Below are positions 1-8,497 of a stretch of DNA of 52,740 nt, one piece after another (the first letter of the stretch is position 1; every line of letters begins with the position of its first letter). The stretch comes from an uncultured Lachnospiraceae bacterium (GTDB taxonomy: Bacteria > Bacillota > Clostridia > Lachnospirales > Lachnospiraceae). The translations under genes and the position numbers were made by a program. The stretch is taken from NCBI GenBank assembly GCA_910585065.1, contig CAJUCG010000002.1, positions 1 to 52,740 of the forward strand, written 5' to 3'. The notes below the pieces were generated by a model, which saw only the letters and a program-made list of their open reading frames with translations, did no database searches and was not told the origin of the DNA.

Positions 1-1334
1 ACCACATCCATCCCAAGGCGTTTTGTTACTTCCTCCGCGGAGAGATTCGTCCGGTTAATCTCCTTGTGACCGCCGGCACCAGCAGCTTTTACTGCCTTAT
101 AATCATTTTCCCCGGCAAACAGATCCAGATACCATACCTGTGGTTTTCCCGGCATAAATAGCTGGATTGCCCTTGCCAGTAAAAGTGCCGCCGCGCTTTT
201 TCCCAAGGCATTATAATATGTGGTATTCACCTGGTAATACATATTTTTATTTCCATGTAAATCTTTTACATACCCGCCGCGCTCAACTAATCGTTCAATC
301 AATTCCTGAATCCGCTCGTCCGGCAAAAGCCCTTTCAGATCGAGTACGGGGATACCATCATGGCAGCCAAGCATCGTAACGCTGTCTATTCCCTTTTCCG
401 CCTGCTCCATTGCCCACGCTGCCAAAAAGCTGCCATCCCGCTTTGCGATCGCATCGATAATTAGCCCTGGCAGGAAGAAATCATAGGTCAGATACCCTTT
501 TTGAGCAATCATTTCATAACGTTTTTCCCTGTAGCTGGCATGGATTTCCGGAAGCAGTGCCATATCGTAAGCCGCTGTCAGTTCTTTTATTTTTTCCAAT
601 AATTCCCATGTATCCGGCTCATTTAAAAAATTTTTCTCTCCTGGCGTTTTCGGCGCGTAGGCAAAAGCGTCCAGACGGATAATTTTTGCCCCGTAGCCCG
701 CGAGCTTTGCTATTGTTTCCCGGTAAAAATCCCAGACCATCTCCGAGCGGATATTTAAATCCATCTGTCCCAAATACCTGGTTCGATAGTCCTTCGTCCC
801 GCGGACTTCCTGATAAAATGTATTCCAGTAAGGTGCCTTGCTGCCGTCCGCAAATTCCACCATAAGAAGCGGCAATCCAGGTTTTCGAAAAAACATTTTA
901 TCAAGGTACTCTTTCTCTGGCAAAATATAGCCATCTTCTGTCATCTCGCCGCACCCTTCCCAGAATTTATTCCAGTCAATAAAAAAATCCTGGTATTTTG
1001 ATGCCCTCCCTTTTTCTAATAAATCCTGAAACTGGGGAGACTGCACAGAGGCGTGATTTAGCACAAAGTCAAGTTTTAAATAAATTCCTTTTTCCCGAAT
1101 TTTTTCTAATGCCTCCGCCGTCTTATATTTCTCTTCCAGATCGTAGTTGATCACTGAAAAACCTCTGTCGAGATCGGAATGATAAATGCTTGGGAGCAGA
1201 TAAACAGAAGAGAAAGTATCAAAAAGTTCCTCCCGGTCAAGCACTGCGCAAAACCCCGCCAAATCCCCGCCGATGCTGTCCGGATATAAATTTAACATCG
1301 GTCGGCTATCCATTTTCTGCATTTCACTCTTCAT
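1..1334 (-). CDS. GH13_18 sucrose/sucrose-6-phosphate phosphorylase, 3' end cut by window edge
   Basis: A cytosolic GH13 subfamily 18 phosphorylase that would split sucrose, or more likely sucrose 6-phosphate, with phosphate to give glucose 1-phosphate and fructose (or its phosphate). The frame is open from the ATG at 1334, behind an AGAGGTGG ribosome site, to the left edge (444 codons), so the C-terminus is missing. The nucleophile lies in IIRLDAFAYAPK (about D222), the acid/base in LLPEIHAS (about E263), and a HDGIPVLD motif follows; the family normally reads HDGIG. There is no signal peptide. The gene starts 18 nt after the kinase stop and ends the alpha-galactoside operon seen here. Preference for the phosphorylated substrate is inferred from the upstream sucrose-kinase-like gene and from the AgaSK/SPP pair known in Ruminococcus gnavus. 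Plain sucrose phosphorylase is the alternative. Confidence 0.85.
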   Translation of the reverse strand, partial: MKSEMQKMDSRPMLNLYPDSIGGDLAGFCAVLDREELFDTFSSVYLLPSIYHSDLDRGFSVINYDLEEKYKTAEALEKIREKGIYLKLDFVLNHASVQSPQFQDLLEKGRASKYQDFFIDWNKFWEGCGEMTEDGYILPEKEYLDKMFFRKPGLPLLMVEFADGSKAPYWNTFYQEVRGTKDYRTRYLGQMDLNIRSEMVWDFYRETIAKLAGYGAKIIRLDAFAYAPKTPGEKNFLNEPDTWELLEKIKELTAAYDMALLPEIHASYREKRYEMIAQKGYLTYDFFLPGLIIDAIAKRDGSFLAAWAMEQAEKGIDSVTMLGCHDGIPVLDLKGLLPDERIQELIERLVERGGYVKDLHGNKNMYYQVNTTYYNALGKSAAALLLARAIQLFMPGKPQVWYLDLFAGENDYKAVKAAGAGGHKEINRTNLSAEEVTKRLGMDV

Positions 1335-1352
1335 TGCAGCCACCTCTTTCTT

Positions 1353-2183
1353 TCACCTTATATTCCCCGCCATATCCTGAATAAAATCCGCCCCATCCAT
1401 TCCCGCATTGATTTTTTCCTGCTCAATTCGAAGCACACGCGTCACAAAAGGACTGGTTATCGCAGCATCCCGGTTTCTTTTTTTCCGATTTTCCAAAGTT
1501 TCCTCCGGCGTACTCTCCAGCACAATGGACAGATCAATTCCTGTGAGCAGAGGACTGTTCCCGTGCGTCCACTCCAAGATCAATACCTCTTTATCTGTGA
1601 CCTTTTCTTCCTTATACCAGACTTCATGCGCCTCCCGCCCCATCTGACGCAGCCAAAGCGTTTTCTCCCCTCTTTTAAAAGCGGACAGCACAAAAGAAAC
1701 CTCCGAAAAGCGCAGTTCCCGCTCCGTCCCCAAATAGTCTTTTAATGCCTCATCACCATATTTTTGATAAATTGTCAGCCACGGATACTGTGTTGTCCAT
1801 TCTTCATTTGCATCCTCCCCCTGCATCTGCAATTTCCCTAATGTATTCTGTACATCAGCATGATAAAGATTTTCTTCTAACAGCCCCATTAAACCCCCGG
1901 ACCGAAAAATTTGCAGCCGTTCCGCATCATTATACATTGGAATACGGTGCGGATAATGATCTCCTGACAAAATAAGTGCAGAGATTTTATCCGCTGCAAA
2001 ATGTTCTTTTAATAGCCATGCCATACCTGTTTTTCCCGCACCGGATCCGCCGGAGATCGCGATAACCTTTTTTTCCCCCTCTTTTAAATCCTGCAGGCGC
2101 AAACGAATACGCGGGTACAAAAGATCGGCATTTTTTCGCTGTGCCTCCACAATATTTACTTTTATCTTTTCTAATTCAGCCAT
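1353..2183 (-). CDS. P-loop sugar kinase, stand-alone counterpart of the AgaSK sucrose kinase domain
   Basis: A 276-residue P-loop kinase with Walker A GGSGAGKT (about 45-52), a likely catalytic or metal Asp in LILSGDHYPHR (about 75), and an arginine-rich lid segment (ENRKKRNRD). The first ATG of the open frame, at 2204, is probably not used: the codons after it are the ribosome site AAGGAGGGGG, which sits correctly for the ATG at 2183. The gene lies 44 nt after the GH36 stop and 18 nt before the phosphorylase. In Ruminococcus gnavus AgaSK a kinase of this type is fused behind the GH36 domain and phosphorylates sucrose at C6 of glucose. Gene order makes the same step likely here: sucrose released from raffinose is phosphorylated, then phosphorolysed. 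Uridine-kinase-like or adenylylsulfate-kinase-like labels are what a generic search might give. Confidence 0.8.
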   Translation of the reverse strand: MAELEKIKVNIVEAQRKNADLLYPRIRLRLQDLKEGEKKVIAISGGSGAGKTGMAWLLKEHFAADKISALILSGDHYPHRIPMYNDAERLQIFRSGGLMGLLEENLYHADVQNTLGKLQMQGEDANEEWTTQYPWLTIYQKYGDEALKDYLGTERELRFSEVSFVLSAFKRGEKTLWLRQMGREAHEVWYKEEKVTDKEVLILEWTHGNSPLLTGIDLSIVLESTPEETLENRKKRNRDAAITSPFVTRVLRIEQEKINAGMDGADFIQDMAGNIR

Positions 2184-2227
2184 TGATCCCCCTCCTTTAC
2201 ACAAAACGCCATCCTACCAATTCCTGC

Positions 2228-4417
2228 TTATTCCCCTGCATCTACCGCCTCAAACATTATCTGATACGCCTGATAATCGCCCGCTCTCAGTGCAACCGGA
2301 AATCCTCCTGCCATCAAAGCTTTCCCGGAATACACTTTTTTGCTTGTTTCCTCACGGTACTCTTTTTCCGGGTCAAGCCCGAAAAGACGTACATAAATTA
2401 CAGGCATATTTCCATGAATATCTAACATAACAATACTTAATAAAGCCTTTTTCTTTTCCGGATCCACTACCATCCACGCGCCGTATTCCTCCGCAAAGGG
2501 ATCACTTATCCGATAATATTTTCCATTTAATAGCGGTGCAATTTTATGGTATATCGCAATCTGTTCTCTGATCTCCTTCTTTTCCTTCTCACAAAGTTTC
2601 CCGAAATCCAATTCATATCCAAATGCCCCCGTCATCGCAACCACTCCCCGGGTATTGAGATCGGTACTTCTCCCTGTCTGATGGTTTGGCACAGCGGAAA
2701 CATGCGCACCTATCGCAGAGAGAGGATAGCCAAAGGATGTGCCATACTGAATGCGCACACGGTCTAGCGCGTCGGTGTTGTCACTGCACCAGATCTGCGG
2801 GGTATAGTAGAGCATTCCGAAATCGAAACGCCCGCCGCCTCCACAGCAGCCCTCCCACAAAATATCCGGGAACTGGGCGGTCAGCGATTCGAGCAAACGA
2901 TATACTCCGAGCATATAATTATAGGATACTGCGCCCTGCTCCTTCGCATTTGCAGAGTAAATATCCGTAAGGCTTCGGTTCATATCCCACTTGACATAAT
3001 CCACTCTCCCCTGCCGCAGAACATCGGAAATCTTTTCTAAAATATATTCTACCACCTTTGAGTTTGAAAAGTCCAGCACAAGCTGATTTCTGGCGCGCAC
3101 GGGATCTTTTCCCGGAATCTGTAACGCCCAATTTGGATGGCTTCGATACAGATTACTGTCCTCCGATACCATCTCCGGCTCAATCCAGAGTCCAAAAAGT
3201 ATTCCTTTTTGATGGACACGCTCTGACAGTTCTCTCAGAGAACAGCCTAATTTCTCCTCGTTGACCTCCCAATCCCCCAGAGAGGAATTATCGTCGTCGC
3301 GCTGTCCAAACCATCCATCATCAAGCACTAAAAGTTCTACACCAAGTTCAGCTGCCTGCTCTGCCAGAGCAACAATTTTTTCCCCGTCAAAATCAAAATA
3401 GCACGCCTCCCAACTGTTGAGAAGCACCGGGCGCGCTCTGTCTTTGTATTTTCCCCGACAGATATGCTTTCCCGCAAGATAATGAAAATTGTGCGAAAGA
3501 TGGGCAATCCCTTCCGCCGAATAAGACAGTACCACTTCCGGCGCGTAAAAAACTTCCCCCGCGCTTAATGGGTACGAAAACTGTTCCTCGGATAGTCCCA
3601 TCACAAAGCGAATCTGGTCAAACTGATCTTTCTCAATTTCCGCGCTGAAATTACCGCTGTAGACAAACGCTGCACCATAACATTCCCCTGTTTGCTCCGT
3701 GGCAGTATGTTCTGCCAGAATCACAAAGGGATTATACTGATGGCTGGATGCCCCGCGCGCGCTGCCAACAACCTGCCTGCCGTGAAGAATTTTATGACGC
3801 TGCACATTTCGCTCCATCGTATGCCTGCCATAAAAGGTTATCATATCGTAATTCCCATACAAAAAGTCTAAGCACGAACTGGAAACTTTTTCCAAATATA
3901 ATTTTTTTGCCCCTGTATTTTCAATTTTTACACTTCTTGTAATGATATCACATTCTTCTAAAACACCATACAAAAGTGTGACTTTCACACCACACCGCTC
4001 GTCGGCAAGCACAATCTTAAGTGTCTGTGCCGTATTCTTATCCGCATAGGCAGCAGGAAGATTTGGAATGGTGTATTTCCCATCTAAAATTTGATAGCCC
4101 ACACAGCGCAGGTCACAGCCATAGTAGCCGCCCTCCTCTCTGATCTTTAGCGCGCTATTCCTAAAATCCCCGGTGCCAAGCACCGGGAATTCCTGTGGTA
4201 ATACATCTAAAGAATATGTTCGATCCTCCCCCGCATCATAAGGATTTCCAGAAAATCCCCGGTCGTGGTAAGGGAGAAGATAATCCATATCCGCACTTAT
4301 TTTTTTCCCGTAATACAAATGCAATAAATATCCATAGCTATCTGCTTTGACCTGATAGGTAGAATTTCTGGTGTGCAGAGAAAAAATTCTTTTCATTTCG
4401 TTATAGACAACTGCCAT
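2228..4417 (-). CDS. GH36 alpha-galactosidase
   Basis: A 729-residue cytosolic GH36 alpha-galactosidase that removes alpha-1,6-galactose from raffinose, stachyose or melibiose. The N-terminal beta-sandwich spans about 1-320. The TIM barrel follows, with WEACYFDF (336-343), LLVLDDGWFG, the nucleophile Asp478 in VKWDMNR, the substrate motif CCGGGGRFD (524-532) and acid/base Asp546 in CSDNTD. The size is normal for the family, and no signal peptide is present, so oligosaccharides must be imported first by the ABC system encoded just upstream. The ATG at 4417 follows GGAGGGAGAGGAAAT. The protein ends at VDAGE without the kinase domain carried by AgaSK; the kinase is the next gene. All catalytic residues are present. 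Confidence 0.95.
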   Translation of the reverse strand: MAVVYNEMKRIFSLHTRNSTYQVKADSYGYLLHLYYGKKISADMDYLLPYHDRGFSGNPYDAGEDRTYSLDVLPQEFPVLGTGDFRNSALKIREEGGYYGCDLRCVGYQILDGKYTIPNLPAAYADKNTAQTLKIVLADERCGVKVTLLYGVLEECDIITRSVKIENTGAKKLYLEKVSSSCLDFLYGNYDMITFYGRHTMERNVQRHKILHGRQVVGSARGASSHQYNPFVILAEHTATEQTGECYGAAFVYSGNFSAEIEKDQFDQIRFVMGLSEEQFSYPLSAGEVFYAPEVVLSYSAEGIAHLSHNFHYLAGKHICRGKYKDRARPVLLNSWEACYFDFDGEKIVALAEQAAELGVELLVLDDGWFGQRDDDNSSLGDWEVNEEKLGCSLRELSERVHQKGILFGLWIEPEMVSEDSNLYRSHPNWALQIPGKDPVRARNQLVLDFSNSKVVEYILEKISDVLRQGRVDYVKWDMNRSLTDIYSANAKEQGAVSYNYMLGVYRLLESLTAQFPDILWEGCCGGGGRFDFGMLYYTPQIWCSDNTDALDRVRIQYGTSFGYPLSAIGAHVSAVPNHQTGRSTDLNTRGVVAMTGAFGYELDFGKLCEKEKKEIREQIAIYHKIAPLLNGKYYRISDPFAEEYGAWMVVDPEKKKALLSIVMLDIHGNMPVIYVRLFGLDPEKEYREETSKKVYSGKALMAGGFPVALRAGDYQAYQIMFEAVDAGE

Positions 4418-4442
4418 AGTCCGATTTCCTCTCCCTCCTGTT

Positions 4443-5312
4443 TTATTTTACCGCCCCGTTTGCAACTCCAGCGATAATCTGTTTCTGACAGATAATATAA
4501 AATGCAACGATCGGCAGCAATGCCAGCAAATAGGACGCAAAAGCCAGATTGTAATTCGTTCCGAACTGACTTTGGAAATTTAATTGTGCTAACGGCAATG
4601 TATTTTTATCCCCCGACATAATCACAAGCGGAGTCATAACATCATTCCATGTGCCCAGAGCAGTAAGAATGGCAACCGTCGCGTGCATCGGCCGCATATT
4701 TGGAAAAATAATCGTCCAAAAAGTTCTCCATGTACTCGCGCCGTCAACGCACGCCGCTTCCTCCAATGCCAGCGGAAGGTTCTTTAAGTATCCGGAATAA
4801 AGCATGGTATTCATCGGAAGATAAAATACTGTGTAGAGCAAAATAACACCGAACATATTGGAAAGCCCCATCTTTGCTGTCTGCTTTACCAGCGGCATCA
4901 TCAAGATGGCAAATGGCACGAACATTCCACTAACTAAATAGAGATAAATAACATTGTAAAATTTGCTCTTTGCCTTGCTTCTCCCCAGTACATACCCAAT
5001 CAGCGAATGTACTACAATGGATAGCGCGATGGTCGCCAAAGTAATAAATAAACTGTTTGCAAGCGAATGCCAAAAATCCGTTACCCGCATCGCTTCCCTG
5101 AAATTATCAAGGCTCCATCTCTCCGGAAGTGATAGGATACCGCGAATACTATTTGTCATTTCCGAGGGCTGCTTAAACGCGATCACCACTGCCATATAAA
5201 GAGGAAACGCAATAGTAATCAATCCAAAAATCAAAATGACCGTCAGTCCGATATTGCTTTTTTCTTTCTTGTCCCGCATTACCGCTGTCCCTTCTTTTTC
5301 TTTAAGCATCAT
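4443..5312 (-). CDS. Carbohydrate ABC transporter permease, MalG type
   Basis: A 289-residue inner-membrane permease with about six membrane segments and the cytoplasmic coupling loop typical of MalG/RafG-like proteins (EEAACVDGASTWRTFWTIIFPNMRP). Together with the next permease and the binding lipoprotein it should import alpha-galactosides for the GH36 enzyme. Its ATG at 5312 overlaps the TGA of the upstream permease (ATGA), and AAGGAGGAG lies just in front. A second ATG follows immediately and a third at residue 12 (MRDKKEK), but the ribosome site supports the first pair. No ATPase gene is present in the operon. Confidence 0.92.
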   Translation of the reverse strand: MMLKEKEGTAVMRDKKEKSNIGLTVILIFGLITIAFPLYMAVVIAFKQPSEMTNSIRGILSLPERWSLDNFREAMRVTDFWHSLANSLFITLATIALSIVVHSLIGYVLGRSKAKSKFYNVIYLYLVSGMFVPFAILMMPLVKQTAKMGLSNMFGVILLYTVFYLPMNTMLYSGYLKNLPLALEEAACVDGASTWRTFWTIIFPNMRPMHATVAILTALGTWNDVMTPLVIMSGDKNTLPLAQLNFQSQFGTNYNLAFASYLLALLPIVAFYIICQKQIIAGVANGAVK

Positions 5313-6172
5313 AGCTGCTCCTCCTTCTTCCCTAAAAATGTCATCTGCGCAACGGAGATCACTACAATCACCACAAAAAACAGCACTGCGTTTGCACTCT
5401 GAAAACCAAACTGCCCGCCACTCATTCCATTATTGTAAATCAGATAGGAAATGGATTCTGTACTCTGAGCAGGTCCGCCTTTTGTCAGCGACATAATCTG
5501 ATCAAATACCATCAGGAAATTTTTCATGCAAAGGACTAAGTTTATGGTAAAAAATGGGAAAATTAGCGGGAAGGTCAGCAGGCGGAATTTTGACCAGCCG
5601 GTTGCCCCGTCGAGTGAACCTGCTTCATATACATCCTCCGGCACAGTCTGCAATCCGGAAATATATATGATTGTGTTCATCGCGATCGACTGCCATGCAC
5701 AGACCACTGCAATCGCAAGCCACGCAGTCTTTGAATTTGCCAGCATACTGTTTCCCTCAAATCCAATGAGTTTTGCCAGCTCCGGCAGAATATAAGTGAA
5801 AAAATAATTGAAGATGTAACCGACCACAAGCCCGCCCAGTACATTTGGCAAAAAGTACAGCCCGCGCAGAGTATTTTTAAATTTTATCCTGCTGTTTAGT
5901 GCCATCGCCAGCAAAAGACTTAACACATTTACAATAATTGTCGTAATCACTGCCAGCTTAAAGGTAAACAGATAGGAATTTCCGACCCTTGAGTCACCAA
6001 ACAGGTCAATATAATTCCGAAGACCGACCCAGTCATAACTCCCATATCCACGGAAATTAGTGAAACTGTACATCACGCCCTGAATTAACGGCAGTGTATT
6101 GAACAGGAAAAAGAGAGTTACGATCGGTATTGTAATCAGCAAAAAAGTACGACTTTTTCCATTTTTTTTCAT
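5309..6172 (-). CDS. Carbohydrate ABC transporter permease, MalF/UgpA type
   Basis: A 287-residue membrane permease of the MalF/UgpA group. It has an N-terminal membrane anchor (FLLITIPIVTLFFLFNTLP), further membrane segments and the EAA coupling loop (VYEAGSLDGATGWSKFRLLTFPLIFPFF). It pairs with the downstream MalG-type permease to form the import channel for alpha-galactosides. Both ends are translationally coupled: its ATG overlaps the stop of the solute-binding protein by 4 nt, and its own stop overlaps the start of the second permease by 4 nt. Confidence 0.92.
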   Translation of the reverse strand: MKKNGKSRTFLLITIPIVTLFFLFNTLPLIQGVMYSFTNFRGYGSYDWVGLRNYIDLFGDSRVGNSYLFTFKLAVITTIIVNVLSLLLAMALNSRIKFKNTLRGLYFLPNVLGGLVVGYIFNYFFTYILPELAKLIGFEGNSMLANSKTAWLAIAVVCAWQSIAMNTIIYISGLQTVPEDVYEAGSLDGATGWSKFRLLTFPLIFPFFTINLVLCMKNFLMVFDQIMSLTKGGPAQSTESISYLIYNNGMSGGQFGFQSANAVLFFVVIVVISVAQMTFLGKKEEQL

Positions 6173-7455
6173 TGTCCTTCCCCCTCTCTGTGTTCTGCTT
6201 CATATTTCTGCACTTTTTTGATCAGATCGCGGTTATACCGCACCCACTCAGCATCAAATCTCGTCAGAAATTTGTCCGTATCCCCATCCAGCAGATAAGT
6301 TTGTATCAGTGCTTCCGCCGCCATCTCCGCCGGATAAAAATGATCTTGGAAATCCATTACCTTTCCCTCTTTGATGTACTCCTTCATGCCGTCCAACATG
6401 GAGGCCAATGTAAAATCTCCTTTTTTGCATGGAACTGCATTCTGATTGTCCATATAAGCCTGCACGTTCTCATCTTCCAAAAGAAAACGCAATACTTCAT
6501 AAGCTGCCTCTTTATTTGGACAATCCTCCATAATGCAAAACTGCAGATCAATACCGGAAGTTAAGTAATTTCCGCCTTCTTCGCTTGCTGCCGGATAGAC
6601 GAAGGAGTCAATATTGATATCGGGATTCACGGATTTTATCTGGGGAACCGCATAACTTCCAATCATAAACATTGCCGACTCCCCCCTGGCAAAGGCTGTA
6701 CATACATCATTGTACGAATACGCCGCAAAATCTTTCGGACCATATTCTAATAATGTCTTCATCTGTTCAGCTACCACCCTGTACTGCTCGGAAAATGTCG
6801 TTAATCCCCGATTCACATCTTTGCATACTGTTGAATCTGCCAGCGAGGACGCTGCACTATTCCACGGGGAAAGACAGGTCCAGGTATCCTTATATCCCAT
6901 ATAAAACGGCAATTTTCCTGCCGCTTTAATCTCCTCGCACAATGAAATCAGTTCATCCCATGTTTTTGGAATCTGCCAGCCATATTCCGAAAACATATCC
7001 CGGTTGTATAAAATCCCGGCAGCATTCGCCATATAAGGCACACCGTAAGTCCCATCAGTCGGAACAAATTCCAAATTTTCATTGATATTCAGATAATTTT
7101 GCTTTATGTCACTCAGTCCATCAAAATCCGAAACATCCATCAATATTCCCGCATCGATAAAATTTGAGTAGTTGTAATCGCCGCCAATCCCAATAATATC
7201 CGGGTTATCTTCCCTTATCAGGCGAGTTTTTAATACGGTCATGGCATCATTTGGTGAAGAGATCTTCAGTTCAATCGTATCGTGAGTTTCGTTAAACTTC
7301 TTTTCCACCTCCTCAAAATAGCTGACTGCTTCGGGTTTGTAGTGCAGCAATTCAATCACTGTTTTCCCATCGTTTGCCTCTTTGCCGCATCCGGCAGCGG
7401 AAAGACCTGCAAGAAAGAGGGCTGCTCCTAAAAGCATCTTGTTTTTTCTTAGCAT
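6169..7455 (-). CDS. Extracellular sugar-binding lipoprotein of the alpha-galactoside importer
   Basis: A 428-residue family 1 solute-binding protein anchored by a lipobox (LSAAGC, Cys at about 23). The rest is a typical periplasmic-type binding fold, with NAAGILYNRDMFSEYGWQIPKTWDELI, a motif common to RafE/MsmE-like proteins. It would capture raffinose-family sugars outside the cell and hand them to the two coupled permeases. It is the first gene of the operon, behind a promoter at 7502-7529, and its ATG follows AAAGGAG with a somewhat long 11-nt spacer. Substrate is inferred from the GH36 enzyme downstream. Confidence 0.92.
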   Translation of the reverse strand: MLRKNKMLLGAALFLAGLSAAGCGKEANDGKTVIELLHYKPEAVSYFEEVEKKFNETHDTIELKISSPNDAMTVLKTRLIREDNPDIIGIGGDYNYSNFIDAGILMDVSDFDGLSDIKQNYLNINENLEFVPTDGTYGVPYMANAAGILYNRDMFSEYGWQIPKTWDELISLCEEIKAAGKLPFYMGYKDTWTCLSPWNSAASSLADSTVCKDVNRGLTTFSEQYRVVAEQMKTLLEYGPKDFAAYSYNDVCTAFARGESAMFMIGSYAVPQIKSVNPDINIDSFVYPAASEEGGNYLTSGIDLQFCIMEDCPNKEAAYEVLRFLLEDENVQAYMDNQNAVPCKKGDFTLASMLDGMKEYIKEGKVMDFQDHFYPAEMAAEALIQTYLLDGDTDKFLTRFDAEWVRYNRDLIKKVQKYEAEHREGEGQ

Positions 7456-7501
7456 TTAGACATTATCTCCTTTCCTAAACCCTTTTATTTTTTATGTTTT
7501 G

Positions 7502-7529
7502 ATTATAACATACCATAATGCAATGTAAA
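7502..7529 (-). promoter_or_regulatory. Promoter of the alpha-galactoside operon
   Basis: On the minus strand, TTTACA (7524-7529) and TATAAT (7502-7507) are separated by 16 nt, giving a sigma-A-type promoter with a start near 7495, about 40 nt before the binding-protein gene. The weak -35 box fits a promoter that needs an activator, and candidate AraC-type sites lie just upstream (7551-7607). Confidence 0.65.
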
Positions 7530-7550
7530 ATATCCGAATTATTGAAGTTT

Positions 7551-7607
7551 TATACCAAAATGTCGCTTTTTCATTTTTATCTTGCATTTATCTTGCATTT
7601 TGGTATA
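7551..7607. promoter_or_regulatory. Candidate AraC-type operator: inverted repeat plus tandem direct repeat
   Basis: The region between the divergent operon and araC holds a perfect 12-bp inverted repeat, TATACCAAAATG (7551-7562) against CATTTTGGTATA (7596-7607). Inside it are two exactly tandem 11-bp copies of ATCTTGCATTT (7579-7589 and 7590-7600). Direct repeats about one helical turn apart are usual for AraC-family activators. The site lies about 20-80 bp upstream of the operon's -35 box. Binding by the 7634 gene product is inferred. Confidence 0.6.
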
Positions 7608-7633
7608 TAGTAGGAGCAAGGAGGTGAACTTCT

Positions 7634-8473
7634 ATGCATGATCTATTATTTTCGATTTTTCCGAACGAGAAATTTATCGATCTTGGATTGTATCAATATG
7701 GATGGGAACGCTGTGAACCGGCACATATGTATGGACCAGCAGCAAGGAATCATTTTCTTTTTCACTATGTAATTTCCGGTACGGGCAATCTGATGGCAAA
7801 CAATAAAAAAGGGGAGACAAAAACTTATAAAATCCGCAGCGGACAGGGGTTTTTACTCTTTCCTGGTCAGATCAGCACTTATATTGCGGACAAAAATAAC
7901 CCATGGGAATATACCTGGCTGGAATTTGATGGTCTGCGTGTAAAGGAAATGTTAGATATTGCAGGTTTCTCTTTTGATCAGCCCGTCTACCATGCCACAT
8001 CAAAGGAATTTCGGGAATCCATGATGCAGGAAATGCTATATATTGCAAATCATTCAAATGAAACACCATTTCACTTAATTGGGCATCTGTATATTTTTCT
8101 GGACGCGCTGACGCGTTCCGTCGCTACTGTCCGTCTGGGAAATACGGGAAAGATGAGCGATTATTATATTAAGGAAGCCATCAATTATATTGAACAGAAT
8201 TTTCCCTATGAAATTTCCGTTGAGGATATTGCGGCGCATTGTGGAATTAACCGCAGCTATTTTGGAAAAATTTTCCATGAATCTGTTGGAAAGACTCCGC
8301 AGGAATTTTTAATCAGCTATCGCATGGTAAAGGCAACAGAACTATTAAAGATGACCGATCTGTCCGTTGCGGACATTGGAAATGCAGTTGGTTATCCAAA
8401 CCAACTGCATTTTTCCAGAGCATTTAAAAATACCTACGGGGTTTCCCCAAGAACCTGGCGAAATCAAAATTAA
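7634..8473 (+). CDS. AraC-family transcriptional regulator
   Basis: A 279-residue regulator with an N-terminal cupin-type sugar-sensing domain (about 15-150; HYVISGTGNL, FLLFPGQISTYIAD) and a C-terminal double helix-turn-helix (about 180-277; VEDIAAHCGINRSYFGKIFHESVGKTPQEFLISYRM, then DIGNAVGYPNQLHFSRAFKNTYGVSP). It is divergent from the alpha-galactoside operon and most likely activates it when the sugar is present. Translation starts at 7634 behind AAGGAGGTGA. The gene ends 24 nt before the convergent end of the fructan operon; no hairpin terminator is visible between the two. Confidence 0.93.
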   Translation: MHDLLFSIFPNEKFIDLGLYQYGWERCEPAHMYGPAARNHFLFHYVISGTGNLMANNKKGETKTYKIRSGQGFLLFPGQISTYIADKNNPWEYTWLEFDGLRVKEMLDIAGFSFDQPVYHATSKEFRESMMQEMLYIANHSNETPFHLIGHLYIFLDALTRSVATVRLGNTGKMSDYYIKEAINYIEQNFPYEISVEDIAAHCGINRSYFGKIFHESVGKTPQEFLISYRMVKATELLKMTDLSVADIGNAVGYPNQLHFSRAFKNTYGVSPRTWRNQN

Positions 8474-8497
8474 TAAATAAAACTTTTACTATTCTTC

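Noticed and set aside
8474..8497. Terminator between convergent araC and the fructan operon
   Set aside because: The 24-nt gap is AT-rich but contains no inverted repeat; none can be claimed.
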